Notes: generated from the letters alone by a model not told the origin. 64,000 nt of DNA from Candidatus Symbiobacter mobilis CR (GCF_000477435.1 NC_022576.1:620001-684000); one strand, 5' to 3'; positions 8,793 through 18,748 are shown, numbered from the stretch's first letter. Program-made: numbers and translations.

Positions 8793-11700
8793 ACATGGAC
8801 AAACTACAAATCGAACGCCTACGCGACTGCCTCCAGTCCTTCGACTTCCAACGCCTGTTTATCGAGGAGCTGGGCTGGTCCCACGTCAAGGGCACCAAGT
8901 CGATTCCCGTGACGGTTCAGGAACATACCTGGCAAGCCACACCCATTGCCGCGCTCTCCGGCGTGGTCGCTTTCATGGTGGTCGGGCTACCGGAGCAGCC
9001 CGCTCGCCTCGCTATCCATACAGCGCTGGCCCAGCACACCCACGAGAACCTGATCCTCTTCGTGGACAGTGAAAAAAGCGCCCATGCCACCCAAAGCCTC
9101 TGGCTCTGGGTCAAGCGGGAAGGCAGCAAGCGCTTCCAGCGCGAACACCTGTATGTCAAAGGCCAGCCCGGCGATCTGTTCATCTCCAAGATTTCCGGCA
9201 TCGTGGTGGACATCAACGAGCTGGACGAGCACGGCCATTTCCCCCTCGCCCAACTGGTAGACCGCATGAAGTCCGCGTTGGATGTGGAACGGGTCACCAA
9301 GAAGTTCTTCAAGGAATACGATGCCCAGCGCCTGGTCTTTGTCGAACTGATCCAGGGCATCCCCGACGAGAGGGAGCGCCGCTGGTATGCCTCGGTGCTC
9401 ATGAACCGGCTCATGTTCGTCTGGTTCCTGCAACGCAAGCATTTTCTCGATGGCAGCAATACGAACTATCTCACCGACAAGCTGGCCGAGAGCCAAAGCC
9501 GGGGCAAGGACGGTTTCTATACCGGCTTCCTGCAAGCGTTGTTCTTCGAAGGCTTTGCCAAGCCCGCCGAGCAACGCACCAGCGAAGCCAAGCGGCTGAT
9601 CGGCGACATCCGTTATTTGAACGGCGGCCTGTTCATCCCCCATCGCCTGGAACGGGAATACGGCCCGGCCATCCGGGTCCCTGATGCCGCGTTCGAAAAC
9701 CTGTTCCACCTATTTGCCGCCTATTCGTGGAACCTCAACGACACACCCGGCGGGCTGGATAACGAGATCAACCCGGACGTGCTGGGTTACATCTTTGAGA
9801 AGTACATCAACCAGAAAGCCTTTGGTGCCTACTACACCCGCCCGGAAATCACCGAATACCTGTGCGAGCGCACCATTCACCGGCTCATCCTGGCGCGCAT
9901 CAACCAATTCCTCACCCCTCTCCCCCTGGGGCCGGGGGTGAGGGAACCCGTTGCTCGCAAGTTCGATAGCGTGGCGGACCTGCTGATGCAACTGGATGCC
10001 GGCCTTTGCCGGGAACTGCTGACCCAGGTGCTGCCCGACCTCAAGCTGTTGGACCCGTCTTGTGGCTCAGGCGCTTTCCTGGTCGCCGCCATGAAGACGC
10101 TCATCAACATCTACTCGGCGGTCATCGGGCGCATCAAATTCCTCAACGACAAGGGCCTCACCGCAACGCTCAAGAAATGGGAAGCCGAACACAAGAGCCT
10201 TGCCTATTTCATCAAGCGCACCATCATCAGCGACAACCTGTTTGGCGTGGACATCATGGAAGAGGCGACCGAGATCGCCAAGCTGCGCCTCTTCCTGGCC
10301 CTGGTGGCCTCCGCGCAAACTGTCGACCAACTGGAGCCGCTGCCCAATATCGACTTCAACATCGTCGCCGGCAATTCCCTGGTGGGGCTGCTGCACGTGG
10401 ATGCCCACGAGTACGAAAGTAAAGCCGGCGCCCAGGGCGACCTGTTCCGCAAGAGCTACCGCCATGTGCTGGACGAAAAGAACCGCAAGATCGACCTCTA
10501 CCGCCACACCGCCGCCTGGACCAGCGGCATGGACATCTCCAGCCTCAAGGCCGAAATCGAAAGCCACAAGACCGAGGCCCAGGCCACCCTGAACGAGCTG
10601 TTGCTGAGCGAGTGGCACCGCGCCGGCATCAAATTCGAGGAAGCTACTTGGGACAGTGCCACAGGCAAGGAAGGCAAGCCGAAAAAGCGCAACCTCACCA
10701 TTGCCGACATCGAAGCTCTGCAACCTTTCCATTGGGGCTTCGAGTTCGATGAAATCCTGAATAAACGCGGCGGCTTCGATGCCATCATTACCAACCCGCC
10801 TTGGGAAATTTTCAAACCCAACGCCAAGGAGTTCTTCCAGGAGCACTCCGAGTTGGTCAGCAAGAACAAGATGACCATCAAGGAATTCGAGAAGGAACAA
10901 GCCAAGCTATTGAAGAAATCGGAAATTCGCGCCGCCTGGCTGGAATACCTGTCCCGCTTTCCACACGTCTCCGCTTGGTATCGCGTAGCGCCCCAATTCA
11001 AGAGCCAATCGGCCATCGTGGGCGGCAAAAAGACCGGCAGCGACATCAATCTCTACAAGCTGTTCACTGAACAGTGCGCCAACCTGCTGCGAGAAGGTGG
11101 TGATTGCGGCATCGTCATTCCCTCCGGCATCTATACCGACCTGGGTGCCAAGGGCCTGCGCGACCTGCTGTTCGACCATAACAAGGTCACTGGCCTGTTC
11201 TGCTTCGAAAACCGTAAGGAGATTTTTGAAGGGGTGGATAGCCGTTTCAAATTCGTCGTGCTGACCTTCGAGAAAGGTGGCAATACAGAGCGATTCCCCG
11301 CTGCCTTCATGCGCCATGACACGGCGGAATTGGCGGGCTTTCCGCGTGAAATGGGCCTGCGGTTGTCGGTAGAGCTTATTCGGCGGCTCTCGCCGGATTC
11401 CCATTCGGTGATGGAGTTCAAGAGCGAAACGGACATTCACATTGCCGAGAAGATGCTCCGGTTCCCATTGCTGGGGGAGGAAATCGAGGGGAAATGGAAT
11501 GTGCGGCTGACAAACGAATTTCACATGACCAACGATAGCCATCTGTTCAAGACTGAACCTGGCAAGAATCGGCTGCCGCTATTCGAAGGCAAGATGATTT
11601 GGCACTTCGAACACCGTCTGGCGGAGCCACGCTATTGGGTGGAAATGGAGGAGGCTGATAGCGCTCTGCGTAGCGCCCGTATTCGTAACCTCAAGCAGCA

Positions 11701-12367
11701 ATTCAAGAAGCTGGGGATCGAAGATGAAGCGACACTTGAATCACTTATCCGTGCCGACCAGGTACCACTCGACCATCATCGCTGCCGTTTTGGTTTTCGC
11801 GATATTGCCGCAAGCACTAACGAGCGTGCCATGATCTGTACGGTATTGCCGCCGCACGTTTTTGCAGGTAACACGCTCAACCTTCTGCAACCCTACGATT
11901 TTGATGTTGGAGTGGACGGATGGAAATGTGCGCTTTCCCTCGATGTAGTCGAACAACTTTTCGTTGTCGCTTGTTTCGATAGTTTTATCGTGGATTGGTT
12001 GTTAAGGCAAAAAATCACCTCGCACCTCAATATGTTTTACGTGTATCAGGTGCCGGTGCCACGACTTAGAAAAAGCGACCGAGGGTCGCATCCCATCGCC
12101 GAGCGGGCGGCTAGGCTGATTTGCACTGCCCCCGAATTTGCCGGTCTAGCCAAAGAAGTCGGCCTCAAATCCCACCATGACGGCGTAACCGACCCCGCCG
12201 AACGCGCCCGTCTGCGCGCCGAACTCGACGGTCTGATCGCCCATCTCTATGGCCTGACCGAAGCCGAGTTCGCCCATGTGCTCTCGACCTTCCCTCTGGT
12301 GGCCGAACCGGTCAAGATCGCCGCGCTCAATGCCTACCGCGATGTCAAAAGGGGCCTGATCCAATGA
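8789..12367 (+). CDS. Eco57I-like N6-adenine DNA methyltransferase
   Basis: The 1192-residue protein has a long N-terminal region, then an N6-adenine methylase core: SAM motif I DPSCGSGAF (~420) and catalytic motif IV NPPW (~668). A C-terminal region is suited to target recognition. Size and motif order match the large COG1002/Eco57I-type methylases, such as PglX of BREX, DrmMI of class 1 DISARM and type IIG enzymes; no nuclease motif is obvious, so cleavage may come from the upstream PLD-helicase. It overlaps both neighbours by ATGA. Residues ~375-386 are encoded by a GC-rich inverted repeat that looks like an in-frame REP-type insertion. The methylated sequence cannot be predicted. Confidence 0.9.
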   Translation: MNMDKLQIERLRDCLQSFDFQRLFIEELGWSHVKGTKSIPVTVQEHTWQATPIAALSGVVAFMVVGLPEQPARLAIHTALAQHTHENLILFVDSEKSAHATQSLWLWVKREGSKRFQREHLYVKGQPGDLFISKISGIVVDINELDEHGHFPLAQLVDRMKSALDVERVTKKFFKEYDAQRLVFVELIQGIPDERERRWYASVLMNRLMFVWFLQRKHFLDGSNTNYLTDKLAESQSRGKDGFYTGFLQALFFEGFAKPAEQRTSEAKRLIGDIRYLNGGLFIPHRLEREYGPAIRVPDAAFENLFHLFAAYSWNLNDTPGGLDNEINPDVLGYIFEKYINQKAFGAYYTRPEITEYLCERTIHRLILARINQFLTPLPLGPGVREPVARKFDSVADLLMQLDAGLCRELLTQVLPDLKLLDPSCGSGAFLVAAMKTLINIYSAVIGRIKFLNDKGLTATLKKWEAEHKSLAYFIKRTIISDNLFGVDIMEEATEIAKLRLFLALVASAQTVDQLEPLPNIDFNIVAGNSLVGLLHVDAHEYESKAGAQGDLFRKSYRHVLDEKNRKIDLYRHTAAWTSGMDISSLKAEIESHKTEAQATLNELLLSEWHRAGIKFEEATWDSATGKEGKPKKRNLTIADIEALQPFHWGFEFDEILNKRGGFDAIITNPPWEIFKPNAKEFFQEHSELVSKNKMTIKEFEKEQAKLLKKSEIRAAWLEYLSRFPHVSAWYRVAPQFKSQSAIVGGKKTGSDINLYKLFTEQCANLLREGGDCGIVIPSGIYTDLGAKGLRDLLFDHNKVTGLFCFENRKEIFEGVDSRFKFVVLTFEKGGNTERFPAAFMRHDTAELAGFPREMGLRLSVELIRRLSPDSHSVMEFKSETDIHIAEKMLRFPLLGEEIEGKWNVRLTNEFHMTNDSHLFKTEPGKNRLPLFEGKMIWHFEHRLAEPRYWVEMEEADSALRSARIRNLKQQFKKLGIEDEATLESLIRADQVPLDHHRCRFGFRDIAASTNERAMICTVLPPHVFAGNTLNLLQPYDFDVGVDGWKCALSLDVVEQLFVVACFDSFIVDWLLRQKITSHLNMFYVYQVPVPRLRKSDRGSHPIAERAARLICTAPEFAGLAKEVGLKSHHDGVTDPAERARLRAELDGLIAHLYGLTEAEFAHVLSTFPLVAEPVKIAALNAYRDVKRGLIQ
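9911..9942. repeat. GC-rich inverted repeat inside methylase coding sequence
   Basis: CTCACCCC at 9911-9918 is the exact reverse complement of GGGGTGAG at 9935-9942, and a run of C and G lies between them. It reads in frame as LTPLPLGPGVRE, proline/glycine-rich text unlike its surroundings. This type of sequence is common as an intergenic repeat in proteobacteria, so an in-frame insertion is a reasonable inference. Confidence 0.55.
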
Positions 12368-13509
12368 ACAAGCCCACCCAACTGCAAAGCCTCCGCGTCC
12401 GCAACTTCAAGGCCATCGTCGATAGCCGGGTGGTCAAGCTCGGCCCGCTCACGGCCTTCATCGGCCACAACGGCGCGGGCAAATCTAGCCTGATCGAGGC
12501 GCTGGAGACCTACCAAGCCATCGTCCGCGACGGACTGGACGCGGCCATGCAACGCTGGTTCGGCATTGAGCACGCACGCCACAAGGGCCAAGAGGCCAAG
12601 GAGCGATTGGGCGAGCCGGTCAATCCCATCGCTTTTGAACTGGCGCTTGGCCCCTCGCCCCGCAAGGTGTCGCGAGTGACCCTGGCGGTCAACAACGACC
12701 CGGCTGCCAACCAGATGTTCATCGTCGATGAACGCATAACCTTCCCTGACAAGATCACTACCTTCGAGGTTCTCGCCCCCAAGGGCACCGCGCAGATTCC
12801 CGCGAAAGGCCGCTCGATGTTCAGTGCGCCGAGTAAGGATGTATTGGAAATCGCCTGCCATATCCTGGATTGGCAGTTTCTGACCCTGGTGCCGGACCGC
12901 ATGGGTGTTCCCGTTCCCCAGCAACGCACCGGTGGCGGCGTGCGTCTGGCGCGGGATGGATCCAACATCGCCGACTTCCTGCTTGATCTGCGTCGGCAGG
13001 ACCAGAACGCCTTCGACGGCATCGTCGAAACCATGGCCTATGTGCTGCCCTACGCCAAGGATATCCAGCCTTCGCTGACATCATCCGAGATCGAGCGCAA
13101 AGCCTGGCTGCAACTGACCGAAGCCGATTTCAAGGTGCCGGGCTGGATGCTCTCCACCGGCACGCTGCGACTACTGGCTTTGCTGGCTCTGCTACGCCAC
13201 CCCAAGCCACCGCCCCTGATCGTGGTGGAAGAAATCGAGAACGGCCTCGACCCGCGCAGCATCCATCTGATCGTGGAAGAAATCCGCAACGCGGTGCTGG
13301 ACGGTACAACCCAGGTGGTGCTGACCACCCACTCACCCTACCTCCTCGACCTGCTGACTCTGGAGCATTTGGTTCTGGTCGAACGCGACAACAAGGGACA
13401 TCCGTGCTTTCTTCGCCCCGCAGATAACGCAAACCTTCAACGCTGGGCCAATGACTTCGCCCCCGGCAAGCTCTACACCATGGGTTCGCTTGGCGAGGCG
13501 CAACAATGA
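12364..13509 (+). CDS. RecF/OLD-like AAA ATPase
   Basis: This 381-residue protein has the ABC/SMC-like ATPase plan of the AAA_21/OLD group: an N-terminal LQSLRVRNFKAI strand, Walker A GHNGAGKSS (~35-43), a signature-like LSTGTLRLLALL (~261), Walker B LIVVEEIENGLD (~284) and an H-loop TTHSPYLLD (~320). It is one residue-frame shift away from both partners: ATGA overlaps at its start (12364) and end (13506). ATPases of this kind act with TOPRIM or HNH effectors in systems such as OLD, PARIS and AbiL-like abortive infection. The next gene looks TOPRIM-like, so the pair probably forms a sensor-effector module. The link to the methylase/helicase is inferred from operon structure. Confidence 0.88.
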   Translation: MNKPTQLQSLRVRNFKAIVDSRVVKLGPLTAFIGHNGAGKSSLIEALETYQAIVRDGLDAAMQRWFGIEHARHKGQEAKERLGEPVNPIAFELALGPSPRKVSRVTLAVNNDPAANQMFIVDERITFPDKITTFEVLAPKGTAQIPAKGRSMFSAPSKDVLEIACHILDWQFLTLVPDRMGVPVPQQRTGGGVRLARDGSNIADFLLDLRRQDQNAFDGIVETMAYVLPYAKDIQPSLTSSEIERKAWLQLTEADFKVPGWMLSTGTLRLLALLALLRHPKPPPLIVVEEIENGLDPRSIHLIVEEIRNAVLDGTTQVVLTTHSPYLLDLLTLEHLVLVERDNKGHPCFLRPADNANLQRWANDFAPGKLYTMGSLGEAQQ

Positions 13510-14111
13510 AGGTCGGGTTCGTCTTCGAATGCGGCCCGCAGGGCGCAGACAAGCAGGTCTGCGAATATCTGGCGGCGCAAATTCAGCCCGGCATCATTCC
13601 TGTTTCGCGGACGCTGGATAACAAAGCCAACCTTCTAAAAGACGCCGGCAAGGTGGCCGCAGCCCTGCTTGCTGAAGGATGCGAACGGGTTCTGGTCGTC
13701 TGGGACTTGCGACCAGCCTGGCCCGACAAGAAGCGCAAACCCTGTCGCAAGTTCGAGCGTGATGCGATTCTTGCTTCTGTCAAAAATGCGGAGATTGCAG
13801 GCTCGCCGGTATTTCTCGTTTGCGTCGAACAGGAGTTGGAATGCTGGCTACTTGCAGACGAGGCAAAGCTATCCGCTTATCTCTCGACCGATGCACACAG
13901 TTACGCAGCAAAGCGGGAACGAAAGCCGGACCACGTAAGCAATCCCAAAGCGGTCATGATGAATCATTTCAAAGTGGCACGCGGCTGGCGGTACGAAGAT
14001 CGAACACATGCTGTAAAAGTCGTGCAGTCTGGCGAGTTGGACTTGAGGAAGCTGCGACGCTCACCCACCTTTGCACGGTTTGAAACGAAGTTGCTTGAGG
14101 TAATCGCTTAG
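13506..14111 (+). CDS. DUF4276/TOPRIM-like effector protein
   Basis: This 201-residue protein has features that suggest a compact TOPRIM-like fold: an N-terminal beta strand ending in Glu (VGFVFECG), a middle strand ending in an acidic residue (VLVVWDLRP, ~66), and CVEQELECWLLAD (~105-117), a motif seen in DUF4276-type proteins. Such small proteins are usually encoded next to RecF/OLD-like ATPases and act as the nuclease partner. It overlaps the ATPase gene by ATGA, so it should be translated with it. The family call is by eye and less secure than that of the ATPase; a structure comparison would be the deciding test. Confidence 0.65.
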   Translation: MKVGFVFECGPQGADKQVCEYLAAQIQPGIIPVSRTLDNKANLLKDAGKVAAALLAEGCERVLVVWDLRPAWPDKKRKPCRKFERDAILASVKNAEIAGSPVFLVCVEQELECWLLADEAKLSAYLSTDAHSYAAKRERKPDHVSNPKAVMMNHFKVARGWRYEDRTHAVKVVQSGELDLRKLRRSPTFARFETKLLEVIA

Positions 14112-14124
14112 GGGGCGCGAGTAC

Positions 14125-14493
14125 ATGGCAAAGAAGAAACAACTGGTTGTCATGGTTTCCTCGACGGTATATGGCATCGAAGAACTGCTGGAACGTATCT
14201 ATGCCATCCTGACCAGGTTCGGCTATGAGGTGTGGATGTCGCACAAGGGCACCGTGCCGGTGATCTCGACCAAGAGTGCTTTCGACAATTGCCTGCATGC
14301 GGTGGAGCAGTGCGATCTGTTCCTGAGCCTCATTACTACGCATTACGGTTCGGGCAAGGAGGATGCATCAGTACTGTCGATTACCCATCAGGAATTGCTG
14401 CGGGCGATTGATCTCAACAAGCCGCGCTGGGTTTTGGCGCATGACCAGGTGGTGTTTGCCCGCACCTTGCCTGCCCCACTCACACCATCGTGA
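14125..14493 (+). pseudogene. DUF4062 protein, 3'-truncated
   Basis: The start is typical of DUF4062 (VVMVSSTVYGIEELL, then FGYEVWMSHKGTVPV, CDLFLSLITTHYGSG, ITHQELLRAI), proteins often found as sensor domains in NTPase-based defence genes and in mobile islands. Family members normally continue well beyond this point. Recognisable homology ends near position 14463 (residue ~113), and the last nine residues are read from the region that also contains the 3' end of the EAL/HDOD gene on the other strand. The gene therefore seems to have lost its 3' part, marking the right edge of the island. It lies 13 bp after the TOPRIM-like gene and is probably still transcribed with it. Confidence 0.75.
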
Positions 14494-15781
14494 GCTGATC
14501 CGCCCAAACCAAAGCATCCAGGTGCGCCAGGTTGATGTAGTCGCCGGTCAGGTGTAGGGCAGTGGCTGTCGCGGCGAAAGCTTCGTCGTCGACGTTTTCG
14601 CAAGCCAGCGCCAGGCGCAGAAAAGGGGCCAGCACTCCCCGGTCATGGAGCAGGGCATCCGTCACGGTGGCTGGCAACGCGATGGCCGCAAGGGCGTCTG
14701 CCAGCGGTAGCCCCAGCATCGTGTCCAGCAGGGAAAACACGCCCGTCACGAAGGCGCTGTCGCAGTCCTCGGGGCTGAGCAAATCCTTGGCCAGCAGCTC
14801 CATCAGCCGCCCACGCACCACCGCTGCCGTTGCTACCGCCGGGGCCACATCTCCGTTGCCCGAGGTCGTCAGCAGCAGTGCTGCCCAGCGGAAGAGTTTT
14901 TTGAGGCCGAGGATCATCACGGCGTGGCGGAATGACGTGATCTCGCAGCTCAACCCGAACCCGGCGGAATTGATGAACCGCAGCAGGTTGAACGAGAGCG
15001 TGGGGTCGTGTTTGAGCACGGCTTCGATGTCGTTCGTGCTCGCCTGTCGCCCTACCAGATTGAGCAACTGGATGATCGTGGCCTGCGCGGGGCGTACCGT
15101 TCTGCCACGCAGCAGCACGGGTCGGGCGAACCAGTAGCCTTGGAATAGGTGGCAACCCAGTTCCCGCGCAAGCTGAAATTGCTCCGCAGTCTCGACTTTG
15201 GTGGCGATACGGCGGGCGTTCGACGTCTGTTTGGCCTGTCGCACTGCGCAAGCCAGCGCCTGCGTGTCGAGCCGACCCAGATCCAGCTTGATGAAACTGG
15301 CCAAAGGCAGCCACCCGGCATACGCAGGGGTTAGCACGCTGTCCTCGAAGCAGAGGCGAAACCCACGCTGGTGTACGTCGAACAGCGTGGGCAGGTGGGC
15401 CTCAATGGCCTCTGCTGCATAGGCTTCTACGGTATAGGCCTCGGTTGCATGGACGGCTTGGGCTGTGACGGGCGGAATTTCCAGCACCACGCGCTCCGGC
15501 TCGACAAGGTCGAGATGCCCGCCGGACAAGGTGTGGTGCGTGCAGTTGACGAACACCGGCCTTTTGCTGTTCCAGACATCCAGGTCTGCGCTGGAAAGCA
15601 GGTTGAACAGCAGCGCGGCATCGCTGGCTGCACTGTAGACGCCATCCGTGCGCGATCGGTCGAAAAGCTCGTACGCAAAGATGGTGCGCTGCGCATCCAG
15701 AATGGGCTGGCGCGCGACGTGTAGCGGGATGTCGGCAGACACGGAAGAGAACCCGAAAGTGGCGTGATCAATCCTGCCCAA
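14480..15781 (-). CDS. EAL/HDOD-domain signalling protein
   Basis: This 433-residue protein joins an N-terminal EAL-like domain ([19 protein letters not shown]) to a C-terminal HDOD domain ([40 protein letters not shown]). This is the YuxH/CdgJ type, in which the EAL part usually lacks catalytic residues and the protein controls motility or signalling through interactions. The classic EAL metal-binding residues are not evident, so c-di-GMP hydrolysis is unlikely. The start overlaps the end of ugd by 14 bp, so it is probably translated from the ugd transcript. Its 3' end overlaps the truncated DUF4062 gene by 14 bp. Confidence 0.85.
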   Translation of the reverse strand: MGRIDHATFGFSSVSADIPLHVARQPILDAQRTIFAYELFDRSRTDGVYSAASDAALLFNLLSSADLDVWNSKRPVFVNCTHHTLSGGHLDLVEPERVVLEIPPVTAQAVHATEAYTVEAYAAEAIEAHLPTLFDVHQRGFRLCFEDSVLTPAYAGWLPLASFIKLDLGRLDTQALACAVRQAKQTSNARRIATKVETAEQFQLARELGCHLFQGYWFARPVLLRGRTVRPAQATIIQLLNLVGRQASTNDIEAVLKHDPTLSFNLLRFINSAGFGLSCEITSFRHAVMILGLKKLFRWAALLLTTSGNGDVAPAVATAAVVRGRLMELLAKDLLSPEDCDSAFVTGVFSLLDTMLGLPLADALAAIALPATVTDALLHDRGVLAPFLRLALACENVDDEAFAATATALHLTGDYINLAHLDALVWADQLTMV

Positions 15782-16949
15782 ACAGGTCCCGCGTGTAGAC
15801 CTTGTCGGCCACGTCGCGCAGTTCCGCAGTCATGCGGTTCGCAACGATCACATCGGATTCGGCCTTGAACTGGGCAAAGTCCGGCACGACGCGGCTATGG
15901 AAAAAGGTTGGCTCCTGCAACGCAGGCTCGTACACGATGACTTCGACCCCCTTGGCCTTGACCCGCTTCATGATTCCCTGGATGCTGCTGGAACGGAAGT
16001 TGTCCGACCCCGCCTTCATCACCAAGCGATGGATGCCGACGACCCTGGGGTTGCGAGCAAGAATCTGCCCAGCGCAAAAGTCCTTGCGCGTGGTATTGCT
16101 TTCGACGATGGCGTGCATGATGTTTTGCGGAACGTGCCGGTAGTTGGCCAGGAGCTGTTTGGTGTCCTTGGGCAGGCAATAGCCTCCATAGCCGAAGCTC
16201 GGGTTGTTGTAATGCCTGCCGATGCGCGGATCCAGGCATACCCCGTCGATGATCTGGCGGGAATCCAACCCATACGTCGCGGCGTAGGTATCGAGTTCGT
16301 TGAAGAAGGCCACGCGCATCGCAAGGTAGGTGTTTGCAAACAGTTTGATCGCCTCGGCCTCGGTGCTGTGGGTGAACAGGACGTCGATGTTTTTCTTGAC
16401 GGCCCCTTCCTGCAGCAGCGCGGCGAATTCCCGGGCTTCCTCCGACAGGGCGCCGACGACGATGCGCGAGGGGTGCAGGTTGTCATGCAAGGCATGCCCT
16501 TCGCGCAGGAATTCGGGGGAAAAAAGCAGCCGGGGCACCGGGCCGCCCGCTTGCTGGTATTGGTCGAGCAAACCCTTGGTATAGCCCACAGGGATCGTGC
16601 TCTTGATGACCATCACCGCCTGCGGTTCGATGCGCAGCACATCGGCCACGACGGACTCGATCGACTTCGTGTTGAAGTAGTGGGTTTGCGGGTCATAGTC
16701 CGTGGGGGTTGCGATGATGACGAAGCGCGCACCCCGGTAGGCGTCTTCCTTGTCCGTTGTCGCACGGAATTGCAAGGGTTTGTTGTGCAGAAAGTCTTCG
16801 ATGTCCGAGTCTTCGATCGGGCTTTCCTTGCGGTTGAGCTTGGCGACTTTCTCCGCGACGATGTCAAGCGCGACGACCTCGTGATGCTGGGCAAGGAGCA
16901 TGGCGTTGGAAAGGCCGACGTAACCGGTTCCTGCAATGGCGATCTTCAT
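15768..16949 (-). CDS. ugd: UDP-glucose 6-dehydrogenase
   Basis: This 393-residue enzyme oxidises UDP-glucose to UDP-glucuronate with two NAD+ for exopolysaccharide and lipid A or O-antigen sugars. It closely follows the short enterobacterial Ugd type: [19 protein letters not shown] (Rossmann GxGxxG), [27 protein letters not shown], the [12 protein letters not shown] helix, and [15 protein letters not shown] with the catalytic Cys. The ATG at 16949 is chosen because the protein then begins exactly at the conserved Rossmann strand; an ATG at 16964 would add five residues. The much longer open frame upstream runs antisense through the ABC transporter gene and is a shadow. Confidence 0.96.
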   Translation of the reverse strand: MKIAIAGTGYVGLSNAMLLAQHHEVVALDIVAEKVAKLNRKESPIEDSDIEDFLHNKPLQFRATTDKEDAYRGARFVIIATPTDYDPQTHYFNTKSIESVVADVLRIEPQAVMVIKSTIPVGYTKGLLDQYQQAGGPVPRLLFSPEFLREGHALHDNLHPSRIVVGALSEEAREFAALLQEGAVKKNIDVLFTHSTEAEAIKLFANTYLAMRVAFFNELDTYAATYGLDSRQIIDGVCLDPRIGRHYNNPSFGYGGYCLPKDTKQLLANYRHVPQNIMHAIVESNTTRKDFCAGQILARNPRVVGIHRLVMKAGSDNFRSSSIQGIMKRVKAKGVEVIVYEPALQEPTFFHSRVVPDFAQFKAESDVIVANRMTAELRDVADKVYTRDLFGQD

Positions 16950-17054
16950 GGGTAAGGAGTACATGGGGGTTGTCAGGAGGAAAGTATTGTGAAGGTATTG
17001 TGTAGGGATGCGCGGCGGCTGCAAAAAATGGCCCCCCGTAGAATCTTCGGCACC

Positions 17055-17996
17055 ATGTCTGCTGTCGTTTTCGATGCCATCATCAAGGATTACCCTGCCG
17101 CACGGGGGAGAAAAAACGGGGATCGACAAGGGAAAAAGTCCGACCTTCGCGCCTTGGATGGCATTAGCCTGCACATTGAAGAAGGGGAATTTTTTGGGCT
17201 GCTTGGCCCCAATGGGGCGGGCAAAACCACGCTGATCAGCATCCTTGCCGGGCTGGTGCGGCCTACGCAGGGCAGGGTGTCCGTCCTCGGCTGCGATGTG
17301 GTCTTGCAGCCGGAACAGGCGCGGCGCTTGCTGGGGATCGTCCCGCAGGAATTGGTGTTCGACCCCTTTTTCCGCGTTCGGGAAGCGCTCGAATTCCAGT
17401 CCGGCTACTTTGGCATGCGCGGCAATGGCGCGTGGATCGATGAATTGCTGAGCAGCCTCGGGCTGGCTGACAAGGCGGATGCCAATATGCGCACCCTCTC
17501 CGGCGGGATGAAGCGCCGGATGCTCGCCGCGCTGGCGCTGGTTCACAAACCGGCAGTGATCGTCCTCGACGAGCCGACTGCCGGAGTCGATGTAGAGCTG
17601 CGCAAAACGCTGTGGCAGTTCGTCGCCAGCCTCAACAGCCAGGGGCATACCGTGCTGCTGACCACCCACTACCTGGAAGAAGCGCAGGCACTGTGTACGC
17701 GCATCGCGATGCTGCAACAGGGTAGGGTGGTCGCGCTGGATACCACAAGCGCATTGCTGGGCAGCGGTGTTGGCGTGCTGCGTTTCCGCGTGGATCGTGC
17801 CTTGCCAGCAGCCATTGCTGCCACCGTGCGGGTGACGGGGGAATGGGTCGAGATGCCCGTGGGCGATGCGCGCTCCATCGAAGACTGCCTCGCCGCCGTG
17901 CGCCAGGCCGGGGTGACTGCAAGCGACGTAGAGATTCGCCGGGCAGACCTCGAAGACGTCTTTTTGGAAGTAATGCATCGGGGAGCGCGGGTATGA
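17055..17996 (+). CDS. ABC-2 type transporter ATP-binding protein (YadG-like)
   Basis: The ATG at 17055 gives 313 residues; an in-frame start at 16989 would add 22 residues without homology. Motifs are Walker [10 protein letters not shown], signature [13 protein letters not shown], Walker [13 protein letters not shown] and H-loop LTTHYLEEA. It pairs with the permease gene that overlaps it by ATGA. Similar exporter pairs commonly precede murA in Burkholderiales. The substrate is not known; the family includes YadGH-like and drug or polysaccharide exporters. It is divergent from ugd, with a short ~105 bp intergenic region that must hold both promoters. Confidence 0.9.
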   Translation: MSAVVFDAIIKDYPAARGRKNGDRQGKKSDLRALDGISLHIEEGEFFGLLGPNGAGKTTLISILAGLVRPTQGRVSVLGCDVVLQPEQARRLLGIVPQELVFDPFFRVREALEFQSGYFGMRGNGAWIDELLSSLGLADKADANMRTLSGGMKRRMLAALALVHKPAVIVLDEPTAGVDVELRKTLWQFVASLNSQGHTVLLTTHYLEEAQALCTRIAMLQQGRVVALDTTSALLGSGVGVLRFRVDRALPAAIAATVRVTGEWVEMPVGDARSIEDCLAAVRQAGVTASDVEIRRADLEDVFLEVMHRGARV

Positions 17997-18748
17997 CCGG
18001 CTGGAAGATGCTGCTGTACAAGGAAGTGCTGCGCTTTTGGCGGGTGGCGGGGCAGACCATTGCCGGGCCAGTGTTGACGGCGATGCTGTATCTGCTGATC
18101 TTTGGCAATGTGCTCGACGAACATGTGCGGGTATACGACGCAGTGCGTTACACCGCCTTCCTCGTTCCCGGCCTGGCCATGATGAGTCTGTTGCAAAACG
18201 CCTTTGCCAATAGCGCCTCGTCGCTCATCATGGCCAAGGTCATGGGCAATGTCGTGTTTCTATTGCTCTCCCCGCTGACGTATGTGCATTGGTTCCTGGC
18301 CTTTGTCGGTGCTTCCGTGCTACGCGGGTTGCTGGTAGGGGCGGGGGTTTTTCTGGCTGCGGGGCTGTTTGTTCCCGTCGGGTTGGCGCATCCGCTGTGG
18401 GTCCTGGCCTTTGCGTTGCTGGGCGCGGTGTTGATGGGTTCGCTGGGCATCGTTGCGGGGCTGTGGGCGGAGAAATTCGACCAGATGGCGGCCTTTCAAA
18501 ACTTCGTTGTGATGCCCATGACGTTTCTGAGCGGGGTGTTCTATTCCACGCACTCCCTGCCCCCGCTGTGGCAGACGGTCAGCCGCTGCAACCCGTTTTT
18601 CTACATGATCGACGGCTTTCGCTATGGGGTCTTTGGCGTTAGCGATGTGGGCGTGTGGCACAGCCTGGCCGTCGTGGGCAGCAGCACGCTGCTGGTTGCT
18701 GCGCTGGCGTTGCAGTTGTTGCGGTCGGGATACCGGCTGCGTTCTTGA
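17993..18748 (+). CDS. ABC-2 type transporter permease (YadH-like)
   Basis: This 251-residue membrane protein is typical of ABC-2 permeases: six hydrophobic segments, an N-terminal amphipathic start ([15 protein letters not shown]), and the conserved C-terminal [14 protein letters not shown] and [13 protein letters not shown] motifs. The start ATG overlaps the ATPase stop (ATGA), so the two subunits are made together. It ends 99 bp before murA; that gap contains an exact direct repeat of TGCGTACGTCCT and then a pyrimidine run, with no gene. The substrate is unknown. Confidence 0.9.
   Translation: MTGWKMLLYKEVLRFWRVAGQTIAGPVLTAMLYLLIFGNVLDEHVRVYDAVRYTAFLVPGLAMMSLLQNAFANSASSLIMAKVMGNVVFLLLSPLTYVHWFLAFVGASVLRGLLVGAGVFLAAGLFVPVGLAHPLWVLAFALLGAVLMGSLGIVAGLWAEKFDQMAAFQNFVVMPMTFLSGVFYSTHSLPPLWQTVSRCNPFFYMIDGFRYGVFGVSDVGVWHSLAVVGSSTLLVAALALQLLRSGYRLRS

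Noticed and set aside
16950..17978. Long open frame upstream of ugd on the minus strand
   Set aside because: It lies antisense over an ABC transporter gene with complete motifs. Ugd begins at [12 protein letters not shown].
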